DNA from: Actinomycetes bacterium
Lineage (GTDB): Bacteria > Actinomycetota > Actinomycetes > Actinomycetales > Demequinaceae
Reading direction: 5' to 3'
DNA length: 10,479 nt
Assembly: GCA_023428185.1 (NCBI GenBank)
Contig: JAEYYZ010000147.1
Coordinates: 1-10,479 of the forward strand
This document shows positions 1 to 5,943 of this stretch, piece by piece. Made by a program: the position numbers and the translations under genes. The notes beneath the pieces were generated by a model, which saw only the letters and a program-made list of their open reading frames with translations, did no database searches and had not been told where the DNA came from. How positions within the stretch are numbered: the first letter of the stretch is position 1; every line of letters starts with the position of its first letter.

Positions 1-1379
1 ATGGTCTCGCGGTACCAGTATGCCGAGTCTTTCCATGTTCTGCGCAGTGAATCGTAATCTACACGCATCATGCCGAATCGCTTGCTGAAACCGTAGCCCC
101 ATTCGAAGTTGTCCATGAGGCTCCACGCCATGTAGCCGCGGATGTCTGCACCCTCGGCTCGCGCCCGTAGGAGTGCGCTCAAGTGGTCGTGGTAGTAGGT
201 GTAGCGGTCGATGTCGCGGATACGGCCGTCCTCGTCCACCTCATCTGGCCACGAGGCACCGTTCTCGGTGACGATGATGGGCACGTCAAATGCTTTGGAG
301 ATGCGCATCAGGTGCGCGTGGAAGCCGCTCGGGTCCACGTTCCAACCCATGGTGGTGCGGCGGCCAATGAGAGGCATGAACTCCACGTCGTCGGCACCGG
401 GCCAGCACGAGAACCTTGTGGTCTTGTGGCCGTCTTCGCCGGTGTCTGCACGCGGGCCTTCGTGGTGGCGCACGGAGTGGCTGGAGTAGTAGTTGACGCC
501 AATGAGGTCAACGGTGCCCTTGACCAGGTCAAGGTCCCCAGGCTTCACAAAGGACCAGTCCGTGATCTCCTGGGTGGACTCGAGCAAGATGGCGGGGTAT
601 TCGCCCTTGACCAAGGGGTCAATGAACGCACCATTGGCGAGAGCGTCGATCTTGTGGGCCGCGTGGACGTCCTTGGGGTCAGCGACATTCCATGGGCGCG
701 GCAAGTGCGAGTTGAGCACGATGCTCACGGTGGAATCGGGGTGAACTTGCTTGATCTCGCGGTAGGCAAGGCCGTGGGCCAAGTTCAAGTGGTGGGTGGC
801 CGCGAGCGAGTCCGCGTGGTTGGAGCGGCCAGGGGCATGTGCTCCCGAGCCGTAGCCCAGGAACGACGTGCACCACGGCTCATTGAAGGTGGTCCAATAG
901 CGGATCCGGCCCTTGAACTCCTCTACCGTGCGGCGGGCATAGGCGGCGAACGCCTCGGCAGTGGCGCGCTCAGGCCAGCCTCCTGCGTCCTCAAGCGGTT
1001 GCGGGAGGTCCCAGTGGTACAGGGTGGCCAACGGTTCGATCCCGTGCTTCTCAAGCTCGTCGAGCAAGCGGTGGTAGAAGGCAAAGCCTTCTTCGTTGAA
1101 CTCGCCAGTGCCGTCGGGTTGGATGCGGGGCCATGCGAAGGAAAAGCGGTATGCCGTGAGGCCTATTTCCGCCATGGCCGCCACGTCGTCGGCATAGCGG
1201 TGGTAGTGGTCGCACGCGACGTCTCCCGTGTCGCCGTTCCATACCCGACCGGGAGTCTTGGAGAAGGTGTCCCAAATCGAGGGGCCGCGGCCGCCTTCGG
1301 CAAAACCGCCTTCGATCTGGTACGACGCCGTCGCGGCGCCAAAGTAGAAGTCTGAAGGAAATGTGAGAGCGTCAGCCAT
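1..1379 (-). CDS. GH1 family beta-glucosidase (3' end cut by window edge)
   Basis: Glycoside hydrolase family 1 enzyme, a retaining (beta/alpha)8 barrel that removes terminal beta-linked glucose (or galactose/fucose) from oligosaccharides such as cellobiose. 459 codons are visible and the frame is still open at position 1. The family is usually 450-480 residues, so only a short C-terminal piece is missing. Seen: substrate Gln in ASYQIEGG (Q21), YHWDLPQ with H123, acid/base Glu in TFNEPWC (E167), nucleophile Glu in VTENGAS (E372), and aglycone/glucose-site W419, E426 and W427 in AWSLMDNFEWGYGFSKRFG. There is no signal peptide, so it is probably cytosolic and acts on imported disaccharides. The ATG at 1379 has no Shine-Dalgarno but has a -10-like hexamer 7 bases upstream and a 12-bp palindrome behind that, suggesting LacI-type repression. 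No transporter or regulator gene is in view. Substrate preference cannot be read from sequence; beta-galactosidase or beta-fucosidase side activity is common. Confidence 0.95.
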   Translation of the reverse strand, partial: MADALTFPSDFYFGAATASYQIEGGFAEGGRGPSIWDTFSKTPGRVWNGDTGDVACDHYHRYADDVAAMAEIGLTAYRFSFAWPRIQPDGTGEFNEEGFAFYHRLLDELEKHGIEPLATLYHWDLPQPLEDAGGWPERATAEAFAAYARRTVEEFKGRIRYWTTFNEPWCTSFLGYGSGAHAPGRSNHADSLAATHHLNLAHGLAYREIKQVHPDSTVSIVLNSHLPRPWNVADPKDVHAAHKIDALANGAFIDPLVKGEYPAILLESTQEITDWSFVKPGDLDLVKGTVDLIGVNYYSSHSVRHHEGPRADTGEDGHKTTRFSCWPGADDVEFMPLIGRRTTMGWNVDPSGFHAHLMRISKAFDVPIIVTENGASWPDEVDEDGRIRDIDRYTYYHDHLSALLRARAEGADIRGYMAWSLMDNFEWGYGFSKRFGMMRVDYDSLRRTWKDSAYWYRET

Positions 1380-1386
1380 GCGCGGG

Positions 1387-1392
1387 AGTCTA
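1387..1392 (-). promoter_or_regulatory. Possible -10 element of the GH1 gene
   Basis: On the minus strand TAGACT fits the TAnnnT pattern. It ends 7 bases before the ATG, which would put the transcript start at or next to the start codon (leaderless). No good -35 is seen 16-18 bases upstream. This is an inference from spacing only. Confidence 0.35.
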
Positions 1393-1394
1393 CA

Positions 1395-1406
1395 CGAAAC
1401 GTTTCG
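1395..1406. promoter_or_regulatory. LacI-family-type operator palindrome
   Basis: CGAAACGTTTCG is a perfect 12-bp palindrome with a central CG, the usual architecture of LacI/GalR-family operators. It starts 15 bases upstream of the beta-glucosidase ATG, immediately behind the putative -10, where a bound repressor would block RNA polymerase. Sugar-utilisation genes of actinobacteria are often controlled this way. The regulator gene is not in the window, so its identity and inducer are unknown. Confidence 0.6.
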
Positions 1407-1429
1407 AGTCCCAGGACCTCCCCTTACGA

Positions 1430-2014
1430 CTACATGCGTTCAAACTCGTTCTTGTCGCGCTTGCCTTCTACAAAGTCGAACACCGGCGGCAACGGCTTGC
1501 GCACAATCCAGATGTGCCACGTGATGTAGTTGCGCAACACAAAGCGGCCAATGAACGAGCCGAGAGCGCCAAAGAGCGGCGCTCCCCACAGGATGGTGCC
1601 CCACGACTGGTGTTGGGTGGGGTCAAGGTAACCTTCCGAGGCCCACGTGACGAGCGTCAGGATGCCCATGGCCACCAGGAGCAGTCCCACGGCCCCACTC
1701 AGGGTCCACGACACATAGTGAACCCAAATCCGCTCGTCCATCTTCAACAAGCGGAGCAGGCCATACGACATCGCCGCCCACCCAGTGGCAAAGATCGCCA
1801 CAATGAATGGCGCGATCGTGTATCCACCCATCGCGATGCCTTGAATGGCTGAGCCGAGCGGCTGGGCGGTGAAATACACCACGGCAAAGGGGATCAGCGA
1901 AGCCGCGCCTGCCTTCCAGTGCGAACCGAAGGTGGCATACAGGTGCGCACCCGCTTCCCAACGGGACACTTGCTGCCGAACACTCTTGGGAGCTGTCCGC
2001 TTCTGTGAGGCCAT
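1430..2014 (-). CDS. Four-helix integral membrane protein, function unknown
   Basis: I do not recognise a family for this 194-residue protein. It has a basic, soluble N-terminus of about 35 residues (MASQKRTAPKSVRQQ...), then four hydrophobic segments at about 36-52, 65-90, 101-124 and 138-160. A short charged C-terminal tail (EGKRDKNEFERM) follows. Both ends are rich in positive charge, consistent with both lying in the cytoplasm. Aromatic residues cluster near the membrane edges (WVHYVSW, YITWHIWIV). There is no cleavable signal peptide. The gene starts 18 bases after the nucS stop, on the same strand and in the same frame, so it is probably co-transcribed. The ATG has no Shine-Dalgarno; a TACCCT hexamer 6 bases upstream could be a -10 for a leaderless transcript. 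The real coding frame is supported by good membrane topology. It is not the DUF2550 protein that often follows atpC in actinobacteria. Confidence 0.8.
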   Translation of the reverse strand: MASQKRTAPKSVRQQVSRWEAGAHLYATFGSHWKAGAASLIPFAVVYFTAQPLGSAIQGIAMGGYTIAPFIVAIFATGWAAMSYGLLRLLKMDERIWVHYVSWTLSGAVGLLLVAMGILTLVTWASEGYLDPTQHQSWGTILWGAPLFGALGSFIGRFVLRNYITWHIWIVRKPLPPVFDFVEGKRDKNEFERM

Positions 2015-2032
2015 GGATAAAGGGTAGACCCG

Positions 2033-2728
2033 CTAGAACAAGCGCGTGTCGGCGGTGTCCACGCCCCGCATGGCTTCGTAGTCCAGCACGACGCATCGGA
2101 TCCCACGGTCTTGAGCGAGCACTCGCGCTTGCGGCTTGATCTCCTGAGCCGCAAACACACCCACCACGGGGGACAAGAGCGGATCCCTATTGAGCAGTTC
2201 GAGATAGCGCGTCAGTTGCTCTACTCCATCGATGTCGCCGCGACGCTTGATTTCTACCGCCACAGCCCGGCCGATGCCATCCCTCGCAAGGATGTCCACC
2301 GGCCCAATCGCGGTGGGGTACTCACGGCGCACCAACGTGTGCCCTGCTCCCAAGAGGGCAATCTGCTCCGCGAGCAGCGCTTGAAGGTGCGCCTCAACGC
2401 CGTCCTTCACGAGCCCAGGGTCTGCGCCCAGTTCATGCTCGGCATCATGAAAGACCTCATGGATTTCGATCTCTAGGCGATCATCAGCCTTGGCATGCTG
2501 GACTATCCACACCTCCACGGCACCGCCCGCCGCCGTGTCCTCGTCGGGCGCGGTGACACGTAACGTGCACGGCGGGCTCATCCAATTGAGCGGCTTGTAC
2601 GACCCACCGTCCGAATGCAGCAGCACCGAGCCATCTGCCTTGACCATAATGGCCCGCGTTGCCAACGGCAGGCTCGCGTTCAGACGGCCTGTGTAGCGCG
2701 CTGCGCATCGTGCGATGACCACTCTCAC
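2033..2728 (-). CDS. nucS: Mismatch-specific endonuclease NucS (EndoMS)
   Basis: NucS cuts both strands at G-T, G-G and T-T mismatches. It provides replication-error avoidance in actinobacteria that lack MutS and MutL, working with the beta sliding clamp. The 231-residue product matches the family in length and landmarks: N-terminal DNA-binding/dimerisation domain with YKPLNWMSPP (45-53), the linker stretch DPGLVKDGVEAHL (103-115), then a RecB-like nuclease domain. Catalytic residues are D145 (GPVDILA), E159 and K161 (VEIKRRGDIDGVEQLTRYL). The protein ends in RLF, the conserved C-terminus associated with clamp binding. The start is GTG at 2728, giving MRVVIARC as in homologues. No clear Shine-Dalgarno precedes it; a TACGGT hexamer lies 6 bases upstream. 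It diverges from the VOC gene and is followed closely by a membrane protein gene. Confidence 0.96.
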   Translation of the reverse strand: MRVVIARCAARYTGRLNASLPLATRAIMVKADGSVLLHSDGGSYKPLNWMSPPCTLRVTAPDEDTAAGGAVEVWIVQHAKADDRLEIEIHEVFHDAEHELGADPGLVKDGVEAHLQALLAEQIALLGAGHTLVRREYPTAIGPVDILARDGIGRAVAVEIKRRGDIDGVEQLTRYLELLNRDPLLSPVVGVFAAQEIKPQARVLAQDRGIRCVVLDYEAMRGVDTADTRLF

Positions 2729-2734
2729 GGGACC

Positions 2735-2762
2735 ACCGTACCCGGGTGAGTGCGGCCCTCAA
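2735..2762 (-). promoter_or_regulatory. Putative nucS promoter (leaderless type)
   Basis: Minus-strand TTGAGG (2757-2762) and TACGGT (2735-2740) are separated by 16 bases. The second hexamer ends 6 bases before the nucS GTG, so transcription would begin at the start codon. Match to the sigma-70-type consensus is moderate. Confidence 0.4.
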
Positions 2763-2786
2763 GGCATGGGAATGTCGCCCAAGCGT

Positions 2787-2815
2787 TTGACAGTGGCCAT
2801 AGCGCGGGTGAGTAT
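2787..2815 (+). promoter_or_regulatory. Putative promoter of the VOC gene
   Basis: A perfect TTGACA (2787-2792) is followed after 17 bases by GAGTAT (2810-2815), a weak -10. The -10 ends 6 bases before the ATG at 2822. This position would give a leaderless message. A GGTGAG at 2807-2812 could instead serve as a Shine-Dalgarno if transcription starts further upstream; the two readings exclude each other. Confidence 0.4.
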
Positions 2816-2821
2816 CGGCAG

Positions 2822-3235
2822 ATGGGCACCTTCATCAGTTTCCCCGTAGAGGACGTGAATCGATCCCGGGAGTTCTACGCCGCATTGGGCTGGCGACTCA
2901 ACGACGAATACTCAAGCGACGGCGGCGCTTGCTTTGACCTCAACGAGCACACGTCGATCATGGCTGTCTCTCGGGAGGCCTATGCGAGCGTGGGCGGCAC
3001 CGAGGACCTTGTGGGCGGGCCTGGCACTCCTTCGCCTGTCACCGTGTCCTTTGCGCTCGAGAGTCAAGAGGAGGTCGACGCCCTGGTGGTAGCTGCAGAG
3101 GCGGCGGGCGCGCGTGTGGGCGCTATCGATGACTACGGCTTCATGTACCAACGCCAGTTCGATGACCCGGACGGCTATCACTACTCGCCGTTCTGGGTGC
3201 GACCGGAAGGTTCAGAGCCCGCTGACCCCGCGTAA
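2822..3235 (+). CDS. VOC superfamily (glyoxalase/bleomycin-resistance fold) protein
   Basis: A 137-residue single-domain VOC protein, most like the COG3607 group of predicted lyases/extradiol-type proteins. Seen: first beta strand and helix FPVEDVNRSREFYAALGW (7-24), the helix ESQEEVDALVVAAEAAGARV (80-99), and the C-terminal signature YGFMYQRQFDDPDGYHYSPFWV (105-126). In relatives the last motif usually reads DGHxWExFW with a Glu; here Ser122 stands at that position, so a classical metal site is doubtful. The substrate is unknown, and glutathione-dependent glyoxalase activity is unlikely in a mycothiol-using actinobacterium. The ATG at 2822 is chosen because the fold begins there (MGTFISF). 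An in-frame GTG at 2750 would add 24 residues that do not resemble the family. It converges on atpC with 7 bases between the stops. It is the only plus-strand gene in the window. Confidence 0.85.
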   Translation: MGTFISFPVEDVNRSREFYAALGWRLNDEYSSDGGACFDLNEHTSIMAVSREAYASVGGTEDLVGGPGTPSPVTVSFALESQEEVDALVVAAEAAGARVGAIDDYGFMYQRQFDDPDGYHYSPFWVRPEGSEPADPA

Positions 3236-3258
3236 CGCGACGCTAGTCGGTGTCAGCG
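3220..3258. terminator. Inverted repeat across convergent gene ends, possible bidirectional terminator
   Basis: CGCTGAC (3220-3226) pairs perfectly with GTCAGCG (3252-3258). After one mismatch, CCG (3228-3230) pairs with CGG (3248-3250). The 17-base loop contains CGCGTAACGCG, which can fold further. The repeat overlaps the last codons of both the VOC gene and atpC. There is no T-tract on either side, so it would be a U-less actinobacterial-type terminator at best. Confidence 0.45.
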
Positions 3259-3506
3259 CCTGCTGGCCGCGCCACGATGGTCACGTTGTTGTGATCAAAT
3301 GAGATGAAGCCACTGAGCACGTCCAAGAGCCAGTCCTGACCATCTGACTTGACCACCTTGACAGTGCCTGGACCCAAAAGGGAAAGCAATGGCTGGTGAC
3401 CTGGCAGGAGGCCCAGCGAACCCTCCACGGAGGGGGCGCTGACGAACGTCGCCTCGCCGGTCCATAGGACCCGGTCGGGGGCGACGATGTCGACGGTAAG
3501 CGCCAT
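3243..3506 (-). CDS. atpC: F1 ATP synthase epsilon subunit, short form
   Basis: Epsilon sits on the foot of gamma in the central stalk and couples rotor to c-ring. This 87-residue protein contains only the N-terminal beta-sandwich domain: MALTVDIVAPDRVLW at the start, the turn EGSLGLLPGHQPLLSLL (28-44), and SGFISFDHNNVTIVAR (65-80). E. coli epsilon is about 139 residues and has a further two-helix C-terminal domain that can insert into F1 and inhibit ATP hydrolysis; that domain is absent here. The stop is followed after 7 bases by the converging VOC gene, so no frameshifted remainder can lie downstream without running through that gene, and the end looks natural. The ATG is 3 bases after the atpD stop, with AAGGAG lying inside the end of atpD, so translation is coupled. 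Short epsilons are known in several actinobacteria. Confidence 0.95.
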   Translation of the reverse strand: MALTVDIVAPDRVLWTGEATFVSAPSVEGSLGLLPGHQPLLSLLGPGTVKVVKSDGQDWLLDVLSGFISFDHNNVTIVARPAGADTD

Positions 3507-3509
3507 GGG

Positions 3510-5024
3510 CTAGCCGATCTCCTTCTGGATACGAGCCCAGTTCTTCTCCAGGTCCTCAACACCACCAATGTTGAAGAAGGCCTGCTCAGACACGTGGTCG
3601 TAGTCACCTTCGGTGATTGCCTTGAACGCCGCGATGGTCTCGCTCATGGGCACCGTGGAGCCTGGCACACCGGTGAACTGGGTGGCCATGTAGGTGTTCT
3701 GTGAGAGGAACTGCTGGATCTTGCGGGCGCGAGCCACGATGATCTTGTCCTCTTCAGACAATTCGTCCACACCGAGGATGGCGATGATGTCCTGCAGTTC
3801 CTTGTTGCGCTGCAGGATCGCCTTCACTGCGGTGGCAGTGTCGTAGTGGTCCTGGCCCACGTAACGGGGGTCGAGGATGCGCGAGGTGGACGTCAGCGGG
3901 TCCACGGCCGGGTAGAGACCACGCGAAGCGATCTCACGGCTGAGCTCCGTGGTGGCGTCCAGGTGCGCGAAGGTGGTAGCGGGCGCGGGGTCCGTGTAGT
4001 CGTCGGCAGGCACGTAGATGGCCTGCAGCGATGTAATCGAGTGACCACGGGTAGAGGTGATGCGCTCCTGCAACTGGCCCATTTCGTCGGCCAGGTTGGG
4101 CTGGTAACCCACGGCGGAAGGCATGCGGCCCAGGAGGGTCGAAACCTCTGAACCAGCCTGCGTGAAACGGAAGATGTTGTCGATGAACAGCAACACGTCT
4201 TGCTTCTGCACGTCACGGAAGTACTCGGCCATGGTGAGTGCGGACAGTGCCACGCGAAGACGCGTGCCCGGCGGTTCGTCCATCTGACCAAAGACCAGTG
4301 CCGTCTGCTTGATCACGCCAGACTCAGTCATTTCCTGGATGAGGTCGTTGCCCTCACGGGTGCGCTCACCCACACCCGCGAACACGGAGACACCGTTGTG
4401 GTTGTTGGCAACGCGGTAGATCATCTCCTGGATGAGCACCGTCTTACCCACACCGGCACCACCAAAGAGACCGATCTTTCCACCCTGCACGTAAGGCGTG
4501 AGGAGGTCGATGACCTTGATTCCGGTCTCGAACATCTGGGTCTTGGACTCCAGCTGGTCGAACGCCGGGGGCTTGCGGTGGATGGGCCAGCGCTCGGTGA
4601 CCTCGATCTTCTCGCCCTCTTCAGCGTTGAGCACTTCACCTGTCACGTTGAACACGTGGCCCTTGGTGACGTCGCCCACAGGGACGGAGATGGGGGCACC
4701 GGTGTCGGTCACCGTGGCGCCGCGCACCAAGCCGTCAGTGGGCTTGAGTGCGATGGCGCGCACCATGTTGTCACCGAGGTGCTGCGCGACCTCGAGGGTC
4801 ATGTGCAGCACGCCCTCGGATTCACCCTGAGTCGACAGGTCGATCTCCGTGGTGAGCGCGTTGTACATCTCGGGAAGCGCGTTGTTGGGGAACTCAATGT
4901 CCACAACGGGGCCGATCACTCGGGCCACGCGACCGGTCACGGCCTGGGTGGGCGCTTGCTTACCAGCAGCGGGCGCCTTCTTAGCAGGAGCCTTCTTGGC
5001 AGGAGCCTTGGCGGTGGGGGTCAT
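3510..5024 (-). CDS. atpD: F1 ATP synthase beta subunit (catalytic)
   Basis: Catalytic subunit of F1, making ATP from ADP and phosphate at the alpha/beta interfaces. In this 504-residue product: P-loop GGAGVGKT (188-195), catalytic GER (E220, R221), Walker B VLLFIDNIF (277-285), signature PAVDPLTSTS (372-381) and DELSEED (420-426). The family is usually 470-485 residues. The excess is an N-terminal arm of about 28 residues made of Lys, Ala and Pro (repeats of APAKK) before the beta-barrel begins at AVTGRVARVIGPVVDIEF. The start is ATG 5024, preceded by GGAGA at good distance and 16 bases after the atpG stop. The frame is open up to 5078, but that would overlap atpG and add a basic stretch without family resemblance. 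Confidence 0.97.
   Translation of the reverse strand: MTPTAKAPAKKAPAKKAPAAGKQAPTQAVTGRVARVIGPVVDIEFPNNALPEMYNALTTEIDLSTQGESEGVLHMTLEVAQHLGDNMVRAIALKPTDGLVRGATVTDTGAPISVPVGDVTKGHVFNVTGEVLNAEEGEKIEVTERWPIHRKPPAFDQLESKTQMFETGIKVIDLLTPYVQGGKIGLFGGAGVGKTVLIQEMIYRVANNHNGVSVFAGVGERTREGNDLIQEMTESGVIKQTALVFGQMDEPPGTRLRVALSALTMAEYFRDVQKQDVLLFIDNIFRFTQAGSEVSTLLGRMPSAVGYQPNLADEMGQLQERITSTRGHSITSLQAIYVPADDYTDPAPATTFAHLDATTELSREIASRGLYPAVDPLTSTSRILDPRYVGQDHYDTATAVKAILQRNKELQDIIAILGVDELSEEDKIIVARARKIQQFLSQNTYMATQFTGVPGSTVPMSETIAAFKAITEGDYDHVSEQAFFNIGGVEDLEKNWARIQKEIG
4978..5007 (-). repeat. 15-bp tandem repeat in the 5' end of atpD
   Basis: Two direct copies of a 15-base unit (4978-4992 and 4993-5007) differ at one base. 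On the coding strand they read GGCTCCTGCYAAGAA and encode the APAKK repeats of the beta-subunit N-terminal arm. This in-frame unit could expand or contract by slippage without breaking the frame. Confidence 0.8.
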
Positions 5025-5040
5025 GGTCTCTTGTCTCCGA

Positions 5041-5937
5041 TCACGATGCCGCGGCGAGCGCATCCGCGCCCGACACAATCTCGCTGATTTCCTGGGTGAT
5101 CTCGGCCTGGCGCGCCGAGTTGGCGAGCCTGGTGTAGTTACGGATGATGTCGTCGGCGTTGGTGACCGCCGTGTTCATGGCACGTTGACGGCTTGCGAGC
5201 TCAGATGCCGCAGCCTGGAGCAGGCAGGTGTACACGCGTTGTTCCACGTAGCGTGGCAACAAGGCGTCCAACACCTCTTCGGCTCCTGGTTCAAAGTCGT
5301 ACAGCGGCGCGATCTCTTCGTCTGGCTCCGCAACGCCTTCCACAATCTCAAGGGGAAGCAAGCGGATGACTCGAGGCTCTTGGCTCACCATGGACGTGAA
5401 GTGCGTGTAGACGATATGAATCTCGGCTACGCCGCCCTCGTCGGCAGGGGCCTGAATGGCGTTCAGGAGTGCGTTGGCGATTTCGTCTGCCGTCTCATGG
5501 GTAGGTGCGTCTGAGCCTCCTACCCACGTGCCGGCCAGGTCCCTGCGACGGAACTTGTAGTACGAGACGGCACGCCTGCCCGCGGCAAACTGCACCACTT
5601 CACTGCCACGCTCCGTGAGCTTCTGGCGCAAACGCTCCGCTTCACGGATGGCATTGGCGGAGTACGCACCTGCCATGCCGCGGTCTGCGGTGATGACCAG
5701 CATGGCCACTTTGGTGGTGTCGTCTCGCTCGGAAAGCAGAGGGTGGTCCACCGAGGAGTGAGTCGCTACTGAGCTGATCGCCCGCGTGATGGCGCGCGAA
5801 TACGGCGTAGCGGCCTCGACCCTGCTGCGAGCCTTCCCAATGCGCGAGGCAGCAATGAGCTCCATCGCGCGGAAGATCTTCTTCAGCGATTGGGTCGACC
5901 GGATCCGCTGCCGGTAGACGCGCTGCTGTCCGCCCAT
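5041..5937 (-). CDS. atpG: F1 ATP synthase gamma subunit (rotor shaft)
   Basis: Gamma is the coiled-coil shaft that turns inside the alpha3beta3 ring. The 298 residues begin with the long N-terminal helix (QQRVYRQRIRSTQSLKKI, then MELIAASRIGKA). A Rossmann-like middle domain with LVITADRGMAGAYSANAI follows. The C-terminal helix carries the gamma signature ITQEISEIVSGADA (280-293) after AMNTAVTNADDIIRN. The length is close to that of bacterial homologues (about 287-305). The region around 205-228 (GVAEPDEEIAPLYDFEPGAEEV) is acidic, as is common in this part of the subunit. The ATG is 6 bases after the atpA stop and its Shine-Dalgarno (AAGGAAG) overlaps that stop, so the two are translationally coupled. 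Confidence 0.96.
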   Translation of the reverse strand: MGGQQRVYRQRIRSTQSLKKIFRAMELIAASRIGKARSRVEAATPYSRAITRAISSVATHSSVDHPLLSERDDTTKVAMLVITADRGMAGAYSANAIREAERLRQKLTERGSEVVQFAAGRRAVSYYKFRRRDLAGTWVGGSDAPTHETADEIANALLNAIQAPADEGGVAEIHIVYTHFTSMVSQEPRVIRLLPLEIVEGVAEPDEEIAPLYDFEPGAEEVLDALLPRYVEQRVYTCLLQAAASELASRQRAMNTAVTNADDIIRNYTRLANSARQAEITQEISEIVSGADALAAAS

Positions 5938-5943
5938 GCTTCC

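Noticed and set aside
183..1355. Plus-strand open frame of 390 codons opposite the GH1 gene
   Set aside because: It is exactly antisense to an unambiguous beta-glucosidase with intact motifs. The product is Val/Gly/Arg-rich without fold-like patterns, as expected when GC-rich third positions keep an antisense frame open.
2022..2031. GGGTAGACCC as a terminator between nucS and the membrane gene
   Set aside because: The stem is only 3-4 pairs with a tiny loop and no T-tract, too weak for termination; the two genes are more likely co-transcribed.
2750..2821. GTG start at 2750 for the VOC gene
   Set aside because: The extra 24 residues do not resemble the VOC fold, and the region carries the putative promoters of both divergent genes.
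5025..5078. Upstream extension of atpD to a start at 5078
   Set aside because: It would overlap the end of atpG by 38 bases and add a basic peptide unlike any beta subunit. The ATG at 5024 has a well-spaced ribosome-binding site.
4200..5087. Plus-strand open frame of 295 codons opposite atpD
   Set aside because: It lies antisense to the catalytic beta subunit, and its His/Leu/Gly-rich composition reflects complementary codons of atpD; no recognisable domain.
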